Positions 23,620-34,912 are shown, numbered from the stretch's first letter. The stretch is DNA of 64,000 bases from Eutrigla gurnardus (GCA_963514095.1 OY741273.1:2442501-2506500); one strand, 5' to 3'. A program made the numbers and translations. The notes: generated by a model not told the origin, from the letters alone.

Positions 23620-24745
23620 CTGAAATCATTGAATTTTGGAAAGGTTCGACTTGGCCATCCAGGGCAGTATGACAACGGACGGATGTTAAAATGTATATTT
23701 CCAGAGCAGAAAGAAAGTTTTACAAAGCCTCAAAGATTATTATCGAATGATCCGACCAAAGCAAAGATCACAGAATCACCAAAATAACAGGATTCCTCCT
23801 CTGGAAGAAAAAACAGCTAATTTTATGAAAATCTAGCCGTTACCTGTAGGTTTAGCCTGCACTGCCATGAATGAAAGCCTGGCAGCAGCACTTGCACAAG
23901 GTTAGCAGGTCAAAAAGACGAAAACCATCTAAAAGGTCAGCTGGGGTCATGAAAAGAGATGGATGTCAACACTGTTGGACATCGGTGGAAGCAGCGAAGC
24001 TTGACCTTCCACAGAAGCCATTTACCACTTTGTACAATTAGTACGCAAACAAACAGGAAATGATGCAATACATGCACAGATGGATGTAAAGCTAACGGTA
24101 ACCTTGGAACACTAGTGCTCATTAAAGTGTGAGAAGAAAAAGGTAAATGCACTTTCACAACCTTGTAAACAAACGGCAGTTGATGCAACAATCTCAGCTC
24201 AAGGTCATGATTTTGTCTATTTCCATCCACAACTAGTTTGGACTTTTTTACCTGCTGCGTCTCCATTTCCTTTGTGCTTTGCAACATGGTGCATCAGCGG
24301 CACATAGAATTAGTGTTCAGGACAGAAGATGTGACCAATCACCTGCAACTATGAATTGACATGCTCAGTAAATATATTGATATTCTTGTGAGTGTGGCTG
24401 AAGAAAAATGAGTTAAGACGAAGGCAACACAGGATGGTGTTCGAGCCAGCAGGGGAGGGCGATGGGGGAGAGGGGATGTGATGCAAGAATGGAAGAGAGG
24501 GAGGAGGTGGGGTGGGGGGACCACACTGAGGCTCCAGTAATGGTGGAGAGTAAAGGATGAGATGGAGTTGTTGCAGAATGGCCTGCAGCTCTGTTTCAGG
24601 CTGAGTGTGTAGACCAGCAAGGAGCTGTTAAATATGTTATGAGCGGCTGTAAGCAGCCAGTGGGGGAGATACAGTTACAGTACGAGGGCTGAGGTTAAAG
24701 ATGGTGGGTGAGCTGATGGAGGTGGGTGGTGGGGGGTGGAGGAGG
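23620..24745. other. Stretch without recognisable gene
   Basis: No coding exon, RNA gene or clear repeat boundary recognised. Confidence 0.35.
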
Positions 24746-24749
24746 AGGG

Positions 24750-25090
24750 GACTGTAGTCATGGTGACATTACCCATTGCTTTGTGGACTCCAGTTTGGAA
24801 GCTCTGAGTTCACCATCTTGGATTTTGTCCGTCGCCATCTTGGTATTTTTGCAACCAGTGAAGGAAGTGACCATATTTGGACTGTGGAGAAACGACGGGT
24901 GGATCTGATGAACACAAGCGGCAGAGCGGCGCCCCGAGCAGCAACCTTACAGGATCTGGATCCATCTGGATTCTGGTGTGAAGCTGCTTACAAAGTTAAC
25001 TTCATAATTCAAGGTCAACTTTACAGCCGAGTGTAAAAGTCATCTTAGTAGCTAGTAGCATTGGTAGCGTGGTAGCCACCAGTCAAACAG
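24750..25090 (+). repeat. Interspersed repeat family, copy B (matches 7845-8160)
   Basis: Shares long segments with 7845-8160 (TTTGCAACCAGTGAAGGAAG, GGGTGGATCTGATGAA, CATTGGTAGCG). Confidence 0.6.
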
Positions 25091-25411
25091 CAGGTAAACC
25101 CCGCCCCGGCTACCCTGGTTCAAAACCGCCCTGTTCCGGTCTTCCTTTCGGTAAGTGAGCTATGAAAAGAAACCGAGAGTGGCTGAATCGAGGTGGACTC
25201 TTCTCGTAGACTAGGTCTTGTGGACTAGGTCTTGTGGACTAGGTCTAGTAGGTCTCGTGGACAGCTATTGCAATTTTCACGGTTGCGGTTCTGTGTGAGT
25301 CACACTCACAGTACGTCGAGCTACCACATAAAGCCAGTAGAGGCGCAAGTGGACCAGGAGACTAATGTTACACACCATAGAACAAGATGGGCTTCCTACC
25401 AAGCATTGGTA

Positions 25412-25482
25412 GTAGGGTTGCAGTCGAATAGTCAAAAGATGAGGTCCTAACTCCTATTCCTAACGCCTTTTCCTTGACCTCT
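25412..25482 (+). repeat. Interspersed repeat fragment matching 2715-2770
   Basis: GTTGCAGTCGAATAGTC then GAGGTCCTAACTCCTATTCC up to TTGACCTCT. The match to the 2.7-kb copy stops exactly where the LTR begins, so the LTR element inserted here. Confidence 0.5.
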
Positions 25483-25962
25483 TGTCAGGTTCGGACAAGA
25501 CGTGGACTCGAAAACAGGAGGTGAGGACCCAAATGCAGTCAAAAACGGATTTATTTCAATAATAAACTAAATACAAACAAAACTAAGACAAAAAACAAAG
25601 TATCAAACCAGGAAGACCACGAGGCAAAAACATGACCATCACAGAAACACTTACGAAAGGAAACCAGAACACCAAGGGACACGGGAGGCAGGACGCAGGT
25701 ACAAAGAAAAAGCCAGGGACATGACGTCGTGCAGCATGCAGGGGGTAACAGATGACAGCGACAATGAACCGACGATGAGACAGGGGAAACACACAGACTA
25801 TATACACAGGGAGGCAGGGAGCTGACGAGGAACAGGTGAAACACATTAGGGCAGGCAGGGTAATCAACACGAGAGGGTGGGGGAGTCAAGACAGCGGAAA
25901 CAACAAGGACCAGGAAGTACGAGACAGGAAATCACAACGAAACAGAAACACAGATCATGACA
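25483..25962 (-). mobile_element. Gypsy-type LTR, 480 bp
   Basis: On the - strand it starts TGTCATGATCTG and ends CCGAACCTGACA (TG..CA ends). It contains GTATATAG as a TATA-like motif and GAAATAAATC as a poly(A) signal toward its 3' end. No 5-bp duplication is seen against its immediate right flank, so it may be the 3' LTR of a truncated element whose internal part is the GC-rich block at 25963-26875. Confidence 0.6.
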
Positions 25963-26875
25963 GTAAGGGACGGATCCCAGATGTCCCCAAGGTCCATGAT
26001 ACGTAGGGCGGGTGGAGGGGGCCAGGAGGTGGGGTTCAGGATACGTAGGGTGGGTGGAGGGGGTCTGGGGGCAGGGCTCAGGAGGCCGGGCATGAGGGCG
26101 ACCCAGCGGGCGGGGCCGCTCAGGAGGCCGGGCATGAGGGCGACCCAGCGGGCGGGGCCGCTCAGGAGGCCGGGCATGTGGGCGACCCAGCGGGCGGGGC
26201 CGCTCAGGAGGCCGGGCATGAGGGCGACCCAGCGGGCGGGACCGCTCAGGAGGCCGGGCATGAGGGCGACCCAGCGGGCGGGACCGCTCAGGAGGCCGGG
26301 CATGAGGGCGACCTAGCGGGCGCGACCGCTCAGGAGGCCGGGCATGAAGGCGCCCCAGCGGGCGGGGCCGCTCAGGAGGCGACCTAGTGGGCGGGATCGG
26401 AACAGGAACAGGTGACGAGCGGACCTCCCGAAAGCTGCGTGGAGCAGGTGCAGGACGGCCCCCCGTCGGAACAGGAACGGTTGACGAGCGGACCTCCCGA
26501 AGGCTGCGTGGAGCAGGCGCAGGACGGCCCCCCGTCGGAACAGGAATGGGTGACGAGCGGACCTCCCGAAGGCTGCGTGGAGCAGGCGCAGGACGGACCC
26601 CCGTCGGAACAGGAAGGGGCAAAGAGCGGACTCCCAGACGGCTGCGGGGAGCAGGCGTCGGACGGACCCCTGTCTGGGACGATCCTCCGCCGGGACTGGT
26701 GATGGACGGGCCGCCGACTGAAGACCACTGGAGAGTGTCGACCGGGCAGCCGACTGAAGACCACTGGAGGGAGTCGACCGGGCCGCCGACTGAAGACCAC
26801 TGGAGGGAGTCGACCGGGCCTCCGACTGAAGACCAATGGCAGGTGTCGACCGGGCCGCCGACAAGAAGCGGCTCT
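25963..26875 (-). repeat. Three adjoining GC-rich coding minisatellites (42-, 69- and 36-bp units)
   Basis: About 26079-26380 holds seven copies of a 42-bp unit (14-residue period PERPRPLGRPHARP on the - strand). About 26403-26650 has four copies of a 69-bp unit. About 26712-26868 has five copies of a 36-bp unit. All periods are multiples of 3 and frames stay open on both strands. Read on the - strand the block leads into the LTR at 25962, so it is probably the low-complexity internal region of that retroelement. No protease, RT or integrase motif is present. Confidence 0.6.
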
Positions 26876-27149
26876 TAAAAACTTGTTCCCGCGATGTTTT
26901 GGGTCACGTGATATGGTTGCGACCCTGTGACGTCTTTGCAGTCGGCTGCTAAGTCGGACACAAAAATCTAGCCATCATGCATCGCTTCAACCCACAATAC
27001 ATCACGTTAGGTAGTGCGCTGCAGGCGGCTACATCAAGTCGAATTCCCCTATTGACGTGGGTCTGCAAGGCTGAAACTACAATCTTCCAAAGATGAACTA
27101 CAAAAGACGCACGTTGCCCCGTGTGTTGTAACCGTGATGTGACATGTAG

Positions 27150-27830
27150 GTCGGCGGTCAATTTAACAAACGCAATCGGAAATATCGGCGCTATGGCTCA
27201 TGTGATTGATTTGGTCTGTCAATGTGTTGGTTTATGTTGTGATATATTGTCGTATGTGAGTAGAATTATTTAATGGATTCATTAGTATTTTTATTGTTGT
27301 CATTAACGTTAGAAAGCGATTCTACGGAGCTTTCAAAACAGCATTAGAAATTCAGCCAGGAATAAACAAGTTAGCTTAATTGTTATACTTTCCTTTATTG
27401 TATTTGTAATCTGGACAGCCAGGGTGCGCATTTATAGCGGAGAATTCAAATGTCCTCTCCTCAATATTGAGAAAAAACATCCCTAGTCTGCCTAATTTTA
27501 CTTTGATCAGCATGGTAGATATATTAAACAATAAAAACTTGTTAAACTACAAAAACGTATATTCTTAGACACCTAAGAGGCCTACCAAATCAATAAGAGA
27601 CATACACAGGTTAAGTAATAAATTGTGTTTAATCGTTTCATAAAAACTATGTACAAAAAAAATCTAGGGCTTTCCATTTAACAGTGAACTCCCAGTGGGG
27701 AAAAATTGCTTGTAGTAACATGTGCCACAACTCCCTCTGCCAGGGTGCACAGACATTTACATTTGTTCATTTATTTTTTGTGATTTTGTGATGTGCTGCT
27801 AAGTATCATGTGCCAATTGTGTGTTCTTTT
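27150..27830. other. Stretch without recognisable gene
   Basis: AT-rich; no coding exon or repeat boundary recognised. Confidence 0.35.
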
Positions 27831-27835
27831 TCTTT

Positions 27836-28030
27836 CTAGCAGCATTCCTCTGCTTGATGCAGTATCCATCGGTGCTTCTTCTTTGCCTTCCCTTGGAGCA
27901 CTTCTAGGGCCTTACGTCTAGCAGCATTTCTTTGCTTAGCTGCATGTCTCTGCCGTGCTTCCTTCTCCTCTTCCTGTGCAGTCCTCTTGCTTTCTTGTGC
28001 ACTTGCACAGGTTTTCTTGCAGCCATACTC
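27836..28030 (-). CDS. Possible small exon, Lys/Arg/Glu-rich, unknown
   Basis: On the - strand an acceptor-like TTTGAATTCCAG precedes an open stretch of 64 codons (VEYGCKKTCASAQESKR onward) that is strongly basic and helical, with a repeated R-H/N-A-A-K/R pattern, and ends at a stop. I recognise no family. It could be the last exon of a small gene or a transposon fragment; the CpG-rich sequence at 28260-28760 upstream on the - strand could be its promoter. Confidence 0.2.
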   Translation of the reverse strand, partial: EYGCKKTCASAQESKRTAQEEEKEARQRHAAKQRNAARRKALEVLQGKAKKKHRWILHQAEECC

Positions 28031-28259
28031 CACCTGGAATTCAAATATTACATGATGATATTGCATGATATTGACATGACTAGGCTATACAAGCATAGTC
28101 TTCTCTAAGAACAAGGTAGCAACATAACATCAAGTAACAAAATAAGGCATAATAACAAAAGATGTTATTAACAGTGATCATTGTATGTGGTATTTGTGAA
28201 CCAAGTACACAGTGTAGGCCTACTGTGTGTGTGTGTGTGTGTGAGTGAATAACGGAGAA

Positions 28260-29078
28260 AGAGCACTATGCGGACGGAGATGAAGGTCACTCGGTCACGC
28301 CACGGTGTCTAGCTCTCCTCTCCGCGCACTGCGACACAAACGCGCACCGTACCGGCAAACTTTTATTTTATGCCGGTGAAGACTACACAAATACACACGC
28401 GTAACAAATGCACATGGAGGAGAGGAGCATTACCAAAACATTACCAAAACAGCAGAAACGCGACCAGACTTGCACATTAGTTCCTCATGTAACATGTAAT
28501 GTTAGCTCAAAATACATCATGACACACGAGGGCTATGCGTTTACAGGCTTATAAGGCTAACGTTCATTGACTAAAAGACAGTTCATAACCAAGCTAAATA
28601 AAGCATAGCCAGCCAATGAAAAAAGCTATGAAAAAGTTTCGACACTCGTACTCCAAGTCTCAGCTCCGAATCCGTCTCCGCTCCGGCGTCTTCAACCATC
28701 ACAACTTGTTTCAGCTGCGTCTTCGCGCGACTCGATTGATGCAGTGAATGGCCAATCATAGATCAGCAGCACACTGGTGTGCCTTCAGGACTGGCTGACA
28801 GTCACACAAGTGACAGTCACACAAGTGACCTATTTGGCCATGAAAAAAGCGAGTTTTGCTTTTCGGCACGCTGTTTGCATCCATGCAAAGAAGAAGAAGA
28901 AGAAGAATTTACGGTTTGCGCTAGCCTCGATAGCTCAGGACTCAGGACACGTTTGGTACCGTATTCGTATTTGTCACGCTAACATGGAGAAAAAGAGGTC
29001 GGAGAAAAAGTGGAATGTGGTGGCGTGGGCCGGAGGAGGAGAGCGATGAAGAGATGCCTTTAATCCAGCCATGCTATA
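28260..29078. other. CpG-rich stretch left of the CACTA copy, no gene assigned
   Basis: Holds a (GAA)n run near 28889-28907 and a short duplicated GTCACACAAGTGACAGTCAC region at about 28800-28828. It might belong to the left part of the Maverick element, because the CACTA copy starting at 29079 splits sequence that elsewhere is Maverick, but no coding evidence shows this. Confidence 0.3.
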
Positions 29079-29529
29079 CATTCTTAGAAATAAGGGTTCC
29101 AACAGGGTTCTTTCACAAGGGCTGAGGTTCTACCTGGAACCATTTGCTTCTGAAAAACCCTTTCCCTAAGAAAGGGTTTTTCAAGGGTTCTTGGTAACAC
29201 TTATGGTTCCAGTAAGAACCATTTTGATCGAGAGAACCCTTTAAAACCCCTTTCCTCAATAAAAGGTTTTAAAAGGGTTCTTGGTAACGCTAAGGGTTCC
29301 AGTATGAACTACTTTGATCCAGAGAACCGTTTTTGGAAGAAAGAGTTCTTCAGAGATTGTTGAAAGCATGGGTATAAGGTCCTGTGTCACCAGGGACATA
29401 CTTCCTGATAACACTTACCAATAATGGTGCAAAATACAATTCCTTGTGACTACTGATACAAATACTTTTCATATCCATTTTTTTGTTTATTTGTTCTTCT
29501 CCAGATCCTGTTGATCAAACTGCAACATA

Positions 29530-29860
29530 ATTGCCCATCTTTGGATTTGAACACCTGCCACCCAGTCCAAAGTCACTGGCAGTAGTGACTGAGCTAACCA
29601 GCTAGCTGCATTGAGTCATCAGGTCCACCATACTAGTCTATCACCTTACACATTCTGATCAGACATACAAATAATGGCAGTCCTGAAACTGAAATGTTCT
29701 GTTACCAATTTATTTTCACAACCATTAATTATAAGAAAGCAAGACCTTCATCAGCCAATCTTGTTGACCCAGGCAAAGATTAGCTGTGACTGGGATTTTA
29801 ACCCCCACCCTCCAAATCTAAAGTCTGTACCATTACCCACTGAGCTATTCAGCAGAATGT
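29530..29860 (-). other. tRNA-like modules 1 and 2 (- strand)
   Basis: Module 1 (about 29532-29608) reads TTAGCTCAGTCACTAC then GGTGTTCAAATCC. Module 2 (about 29781-29855) reads ATAGCTCAGTGGGTAATGG then GGGGTTAAAATCCC. Each has an A-box-like and a B-box-like sequence at tRNA spacing. Copy 2 of the element keeps both on the + strand. Confidence 0.5.
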
Positions 29861-29947
29861 GTAGATCCACTGACTCGCCACACTCACTCACACAGCCAGG
29901 TTGACAGTTCCTTCATGTCAGTGGTCAGACAGAGGGAGCTGATCATG

Positions 29948-30022
29948 TGTCTGTTTAGCTCTGTCTGTGCAAACTGTGACTTCTGCTTTTAGGTCACAGG
30001 TTCAATTCCCATGTTGACAGAT
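29948..30022 (+). other. tRNA-like module 3
   Basis: TTTAGCTCTGTCTGTGC followed about 40 nt later by AGGTTCAATTCCC. Counterpart at about 49862-49935 on the - strand. Confidence 0.45.
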
Positions 30023-30030
30023 ATCATACC

Positions 30031-30578
30031 TGTTGTGTTTTTGTCTATTGGACCCGGACTGAGAGACCAGAGGCAGAAGGCAGGTTTAAGATGTTTATTG
30101 TAACCAGAAATGAATGGTGCAGCAGGCTGGTGCGGGTGACGTGTCCGTTCGAGCTGGTTAGCAGAGGACTGCTGAGGTGATGAGCAAGCAGGTGGACTGG
30201 CAGGCAGGGATGAGTCCAACGGGAGAACGCTGGAGTCCTTCTGGAGAGCGAAGTCACAAAAAAGGCGTTAGTAAAGATTACGACTAGGCAGGAGAAAGCA
30301 CTGTTTGCGGAGACGAAGATCAGAGCTTCACACATCACCGTAGGGACGAAATAATCTGGCGCCGGAGTGATGAGGACGCCAGGTTTAAATAGTCTGCTGG
30401 TGATCTTGATGATTGGCATCAGGTGTGCCCGCTTGGTCCTCTGCTGCCGGCACGCCCACCGGCCACGCCCCCCAGAGCGGCTGGAGAGTGAGAGGGAAAA
30501 GGAGGGGGAAGACAGACAAGGGAAAACACAACACAGAAACACAAAAATCCCTCCCACTGTCCTGGCAGAACCGTGACA
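30031..30578 (-). mobile_element. Solo LTR, 548 bp, TSD ATACC
   Basis: TG..CA ends (on the - strand TGTCACGGTTCTGCC to CAAAAACACAACA) with a perfect 5-bp duplication ATACC at 30026-30030 and 30579-30583. CAATAAACAT serves as poly(A) signal on the - strand. Copy 2 of the surrounding CACTA-like element lacks it at the matching place (about 49847-49850), giving the empty site. Gypsy-type by appearance. Confidence 0.8.
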
Positions 30579-30600
30579 ATACCTTGCTGATTGCACTTCC

Positions 30601-30673
30601 AGGCAATTAGCTCAGTTGGCTAGGAGCTGGTTCTTGGTGCCAGACGATCTGGGTTCAAGCCCCAGCAAGGGTG
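30601..30673 (+). other. tRNA-like module 4 (best preserved)
   Basis: A D-arm-like stem (GCTC..GAGC), a 5-bp anticodon-like stem with a 7-nt loop, and a T-arm (CTGGG-TTCAAGC-CCCAG) can all be drawn. The acceptor stem does not pair and position 33 is C, so it is not a functional tRNA gene. Counterpart at about 49768-49840 on the - strand. Confidence 0.55.
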
Positions 30674-30881
30674 ATAATGGTAATACATCAAAATACCTGG
30701 TGGTCTTTGTGTAACAAATGTACAAAATTTTAGAGTCATGGTAGATGATGTTTGACAAAAAACATATCAGAATTTTTATCCCAAAAACTGTTTTTTTTTT
30801 TTTTTTTACAGTGTTTTCAAATCTGCCTGCGCGACAGTGAATGGCTTACTTAATTTGTGAAGCCACAGTTGAGTTGCCATT

Positions 30882-31310
30882 TGCCAATTAGCTCAGTGTG
30901 ATAGACAATGGTCTTTGGTTCCAGAAATTGTGGATTTCAGCCTCAACTGGTGCAAAATTTGCAACATTACAATGTCAACTGTCTTGCCTTCCTATTCTCC
31001 TGTTTGTTGCTCAGAATTGCCTAAAATTGCCAAAAATAGTCTGGACCTGACCCATTGCTGCGCAGCAGTTATAATTGTGTTTATTTTTTAAAGTTTAGTT
31101 ACACTACTCCCTTCTTCAGGAGGAAATTGACACACAGCAAAGAAGCAGCCAGGGGAATTGAACCCTGGTTCCCTACAGCAAGGATATAACCCCTCTTCTG
31201 GGGCATCTAAGTGAGCTATACTACTCACTGGACTTTTGAAAGTTTGTTACAAGTCACGTGATCTAGAGATACAGTATGAAGTTGTGAGTTCAAGGCCTGG
31301 TTGATGAAGA
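30882..31310. other. tRNA-like modules 5 to 7
   Basis: Module 5 (about 30882-30950, +) has AATTAGCTCAGTGTGATAG. Module 6 (about 31147-31222, -) has TATAGCTCACTTAGATG and GGGTTCAATTCCCC. Module 7 (about 31255-31310, +) is degenerate (GTGAGTTCAAGGCC). Modules 5 and 7 have counterparts in copy 2; module 6 and its flanks are absent there. Confidence 0.4.
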
Positions 31311-31594
31311 GTGACCATGTTAATGCCTACTGAGATGATGTGTGGATTAGTGACAGACAATTAAACACTTATTTTACAGACAATTTTACTCATGTATTTG
31401 TCTCCTCCTCATACTTTTCCATGATCGGCCTCATCCCATGGCTGCTGTACCCTGCTGACTGGCTTAGTCAAGTTGTGAAGCTGCACAAAAGTTCAGCGAT
31501 AAAGAAAGGTCTTTGATGTCAGAGGCCAAGCCTTAACTGATGAAAAACTCATATTGTAACACTGACTTTTGGGGCTACTACATCAGGGTTTGTT

Positions 31595-31660
31595 GATGCC
31601 GGGAATTGAACCTTGATCTCCCAGGGGAAAGGGCAAGGTTTGGTGTGTTGGGCCTGGGAG
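31595..31660 (-). other. tRNA-like module 8, degenerate
   Basis: CCTGGGAGATCAAGGTTCAA then TTCCCGGC on the - strand resembles a T-arm. Counterpart near 48980-49010. Confidence 0.3.
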
Positions 31661-31972
31661 CTGGCACAATGGTGGCTGTCATGTGTGAGTTAAGAGCTGG
31701 TTGCCCCATGGATTGCACCATATAGTCTGGTCTTCACCCTCTACAAGCCAGGTGTGACATACCAATTGTGATTACTGCGAACAGAACAGAAAAAAAAAGA
31801 ACAGAAGAGAGAGAGAACAGAAGAAACTTCAGAGAATCAAGGTGAGCTAAATATAATATCTTATTTCAGCATGCTTGACCCTAGCTGAGGACTTTTATGG
31901 TGAAAGGTGGACTAAGCATTTGTTTCTTGTTATGTTTTGTTCGTTTGCTTGTTTGTTTGTTTTCTTGTAGAA

Positions 31973-32125
31973 ATGACTTACACAGCTTGGACGAAAGCCG
32001 AAGTGTGCCATTGGCTTGAAAAAGAGGGTTTTGCTGAGATTTCCATTATTGTTACAATATGTAACATTTTGAGTACTTGTAACATAACACTGAAAAGTAT
32101 TTTAACATTATTTAAATCAATGTGA
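31973..32125 (+). pseudogene. SAM-domain-like N-terminal fragment inside CACTA-like copy 1
   Basis: An acceptor-like TTGTTTTCTTGTAG directly precedes AAATGACTTACACAGC. The ORF starts MTYTAWTKAEVCHWLEKEGF; the W-T-x-x-x-V-x-x-W-L pattern is how SAM domains begin. After about 22 residues the frame becomes hydrophobic AT-rich sequence and stops at 50 codons, so only helix 1 is left. The matching frame in copy 2 (48454-48684, - strand) has lost the ATG. It could be an exon captured from a host SAM gene. Confidence 0.35.
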
Positions 32126-33066
32126 AAACATTGTGGGGTTCCCTCACTTTCTCATGATTCTGTTCCACTGTCACGATAACTACATACAGTATGTACTCTG
32201 ATTCCTTTCATTGGACCATGCATTATTTTATTGTTTGTAGATAGCTTACAATAAGGCACAGTAAATGCACCTTGGATTGATGGAACTAAAACTCTTTTTT
32301 GTCTCCCCTTTCTGCCATGTCACCGTTGCTGGAGATTACACAAATCCACGACTGAGGACAGCATGATGTGTCTGGCCTGTCATGTTGCTGATTCCACTGG
32401 ACCTATGCTGACTTTTGACCTGTTCTCCCCTGGGACCTACACAGCCTGTTCTGTTGGACTATCTTTAAATAAATGTTTTTCTCATTCAAATGTTTTGAAT
32501 GTTTGTTCAATGTCAACATGATAAATGACCACAATATAATATGAACGTATCTGATCTGTAGAATACAATATGGTTCTTTATAGAACCCTCAGAGGACAAG
32601 ACAGTTATTTGTGAAAACCTTTGAAAAGGGATGTTTTTAGATCCCCCTGTGTGAGGTCTAGATGAAACCCTTGAAACATGAAAGGGTTCTTGGTGGAACT
32701 CCTTGTGTGGGTTCTAGATAAAACCCTTGAAAAACGAATAGGTTCTTAGTGGAACTCCCTGTGTAGGTTCTAGACATAACCCTTGAAAAACAAAAGGGTT
32801 CTTAGTGGAACTCCCTTTGTGGGTTCTAGATAAAACCCTTGAAAAATGAAAGGGTTCTTAGTGGAACTCCCTGTGTGGGTTCTAGACGTAACCCTTGAAA
32901 AATGAAAGGGTTCTTAGTGGAACTCCCTGGGCAGGTTCTAGATGAAACCCTTGAAATATGAAAGGGTTCTTAGTGGAACTCCCTGCGTGCGTTCTTTGTA
33001 GAACCTCTAATCAGGGGTTCTGGGTGGAACTCTCTGTTTGGGTTCTACATCGATAATCATATTGAC

Positions 33067-33527
33067 TGGGGATGAGCGAGTACAGCATTATCTGTATCTG
33101 TATCTGTATCTGTTAACCATATGAATTATCTGTATCTGTATCTGTACTCGGAAATGGGCGGGGCCTAACCCGGAAGTGGGCGGGATTTAACCCGGAAGTG
33201 GGTCTGGTTGTCTTGAAATGAGCGAGGTTTTAACTGCTATGTTATTTTAAGCATGCAATTGATATGGGCTGATCAGAAATTGTTATTTATTGCTGATTAG
33301 AAAACTATTTACAGGACAGCATCAGCATTGAGCTTCAGATCAATGGTTTTGATCACGATAGCAAACGAACTATTTACAGAACAAGTTTTGCAACAATGAA
33401 TACAACACATGCGGTTGCAATTATCAAGTAAAATGTAATGAACAAGAGTTTTCATACTCAACAATAACTTTTTTCTTTTAACTTTAATTTTTTTTATGAT
33501 CAGTGTGATCTTTTTTTTTATATACGG

Positions 33528-33566
<39 letters not shown>

Positions 33567-34120
33567 TTTTCCCACACCAGGTGTGTGTGTGTGTGTGTGT
33601 GTGTGTGTAGCTTGATTTCCAATATTTATACCACTACCAGCTTTATTTTTTCACGAAATACAGCAAGAAAGTGTTAGAGCCAGGCAGCCAGATGACGGTT
33701 AAAAAAAGAAAAATCTCCGACAGGCAGAGACGCAACGCGAGTCGGCACCACGTCTGAACGAAGTACCAGAACTCTACTAGTTCAAGTAAGTACCAACCTA
33801 AGTAATAACAAACCTGAAGCTGAAGAAAGAAACCCTAAACATTAACGGAAAACGACCCGCGAACCTGAGTGACTGAGGGAGAGACAGAGAGCTGTTCTGT
33901 GTGTGAGTGATCAGAGCGGACACAACAACACATCTGCGAGTGTGTAGGGGAGGGGCTGTAGCATATCACAGGACGCAGACACAGTCAGCTACCCAATGAG
34001 GATTTTTATTTAATCCGAGCACAGATATTGACTCGTATTACTCGTGTAATACTCATACTCGGCAAAAGTGCTTTATCCGTACCGGATACTCGTTTCAGCC
34101 GAGTATCCGGCTCAACTCTA
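33067..34120. mobile_element. hAT-type element, 1054 bp, TSD ATATTGAC
   Basis: A perfect 8-bp duplication ATATTGAC flanks it (33059-33066, 34121-34128). Ends are imperfect inverted repeats (TGGGGATGAGCGAGTAC and its partner GTATCCGGCTCAACTCTA). Copy 2 of the CACTA-like element shows the uninterrupted site near 44950-44965. Inside are TATCTG repeats, (TA)n and (TG)n at 33526-33608. No transposase. Confidence 0.75.
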
Positions 34121-34494
34121 ATATTGACATTAATAATTAGCTGTTGATAACCAAATCTGCTCCTGCGACATCCCCAACAAGGGGTTCTGGGTGGAACTCC
34201 CTGTTTGGGTTTTAGATGAAACCCTTGGAAAATGAAAGGGTTCTTGGTGGAACCCCCAGTATGGGTTCTTTGTAGAACCTCTCCTGGGAGGTTCTGGGTG
34301 GAACCTTACACACACAGTTCTAGGTATAACCCTTTATGTGGGGTTCTCGGTAGAACCCTCCAAAAGGGTTCCAGGTGGAACCTTTATAAAAGGTTCTACC
34401 TGGAGCCAAAAAGGGTTCTCCTATGAGGACAAGCCGAAGAACCTTATATGGTTCTACTTAGCACTTTTATTTCTAAGAGTGTAGACGCTTCAGA

Positions 34495-34896
34495 ATGGGG
34501 GTGAAAACCAGCGGTGCTACTCAGACTTTGTCAGACACGGATATGGGGGAGGAGGAGGAGGATGAGGAGGAGAATTGCCTCGCAAACATGATGACACCGT
34601 CTCCAACTCCGCCATCGTCCCCGACATCCACACCGTCAGCCCCGCCACCGTCCCCGTCACTCTCAGAACCCTCAAGCTGGACCGAGTCACAAGTAAGCGG
34701 GTGGTTGAGATCTATCGGTGTGAAAGAGCCGTACGTAGAAAAGCTTCATGAAGAGGAGGTTGATGGGAAAGTTCTCGAAATCATCGACGAAGCTTTTCTG
34801 TGCGGTAGAATGAGCGCATATGCTGGTTCGAAGGAGAGATATACTCTTTTTCAACTCGCGGCAAAACTCACGCTCGACAACGCACATCGACGATGA
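34495..34896 (+). CDS. SAM-domain protein ORF of the Maverick-like element
   Basis: 133 residues from MGVKTSGATQ. An acidic run (residues 18-27), a Pro/Ser/Thr-rich linker (33-62), then a SAM-like domain from SSWTESQVSGWLRSIGV through YVEKLHEEEVDGKVLEI (about 64-105). SAM domains mediate protein-protein binding and oligomerisation. The ATG lies 11 nt after the TA next to the CACTA-like end, so the original upstream sequence was displaced. It is unbroken and first in the + strand cluster. I do not know a fixed Maverick core gene of this kind, so it is probably an accessory, perhaps host-derived gene. Confidence 0.55.
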   Translation: MGVKTSGATQTLSDTDMGEEEEDEEENCLANMMTPSPTPPSSPTSTPSAPPPSPSLSEPSSWTESQVSGWLRSIGVKEPYVEKLHEEEVDGKVLEIIDEAFLCGRMSAYAGSKERYTLFQLAAKLTLDNAHRR

Positions 34897-34912
34897 AACC
34901 GATGGGGGGCTA

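Larger units (their letters stand above)
29079..34481 (+). mobile_element. CACTA-like element copy 1, TSD TA
   Basis: Ends are CATTCTTAGAAATAAGGG (left, CACT with one change) and TTATTTCTAAGAGTG (right). Both subterminal zones are packed with direct and inverted AGAACC/GGTTCT motifs, as in EnSpm/CACTA elements. TA flanks both ends (29077-29078, 34482-34483). The interior matches copy 2 in reverse. No transposase is seen. It carries tRNA-like modules and a SAM-like ORF. Later insertions inside it are an LTR (30031-30578) and a hAT-type element (33067-34120). Without them it is about 3.8 kb. Confidence 0.7.

Noticed and set aside
30601..30673. Functional tRNA gene
   Set aside because: D, anticodon and T arms can be drawn, but the acceptor stem does not pair and U33 is missing.
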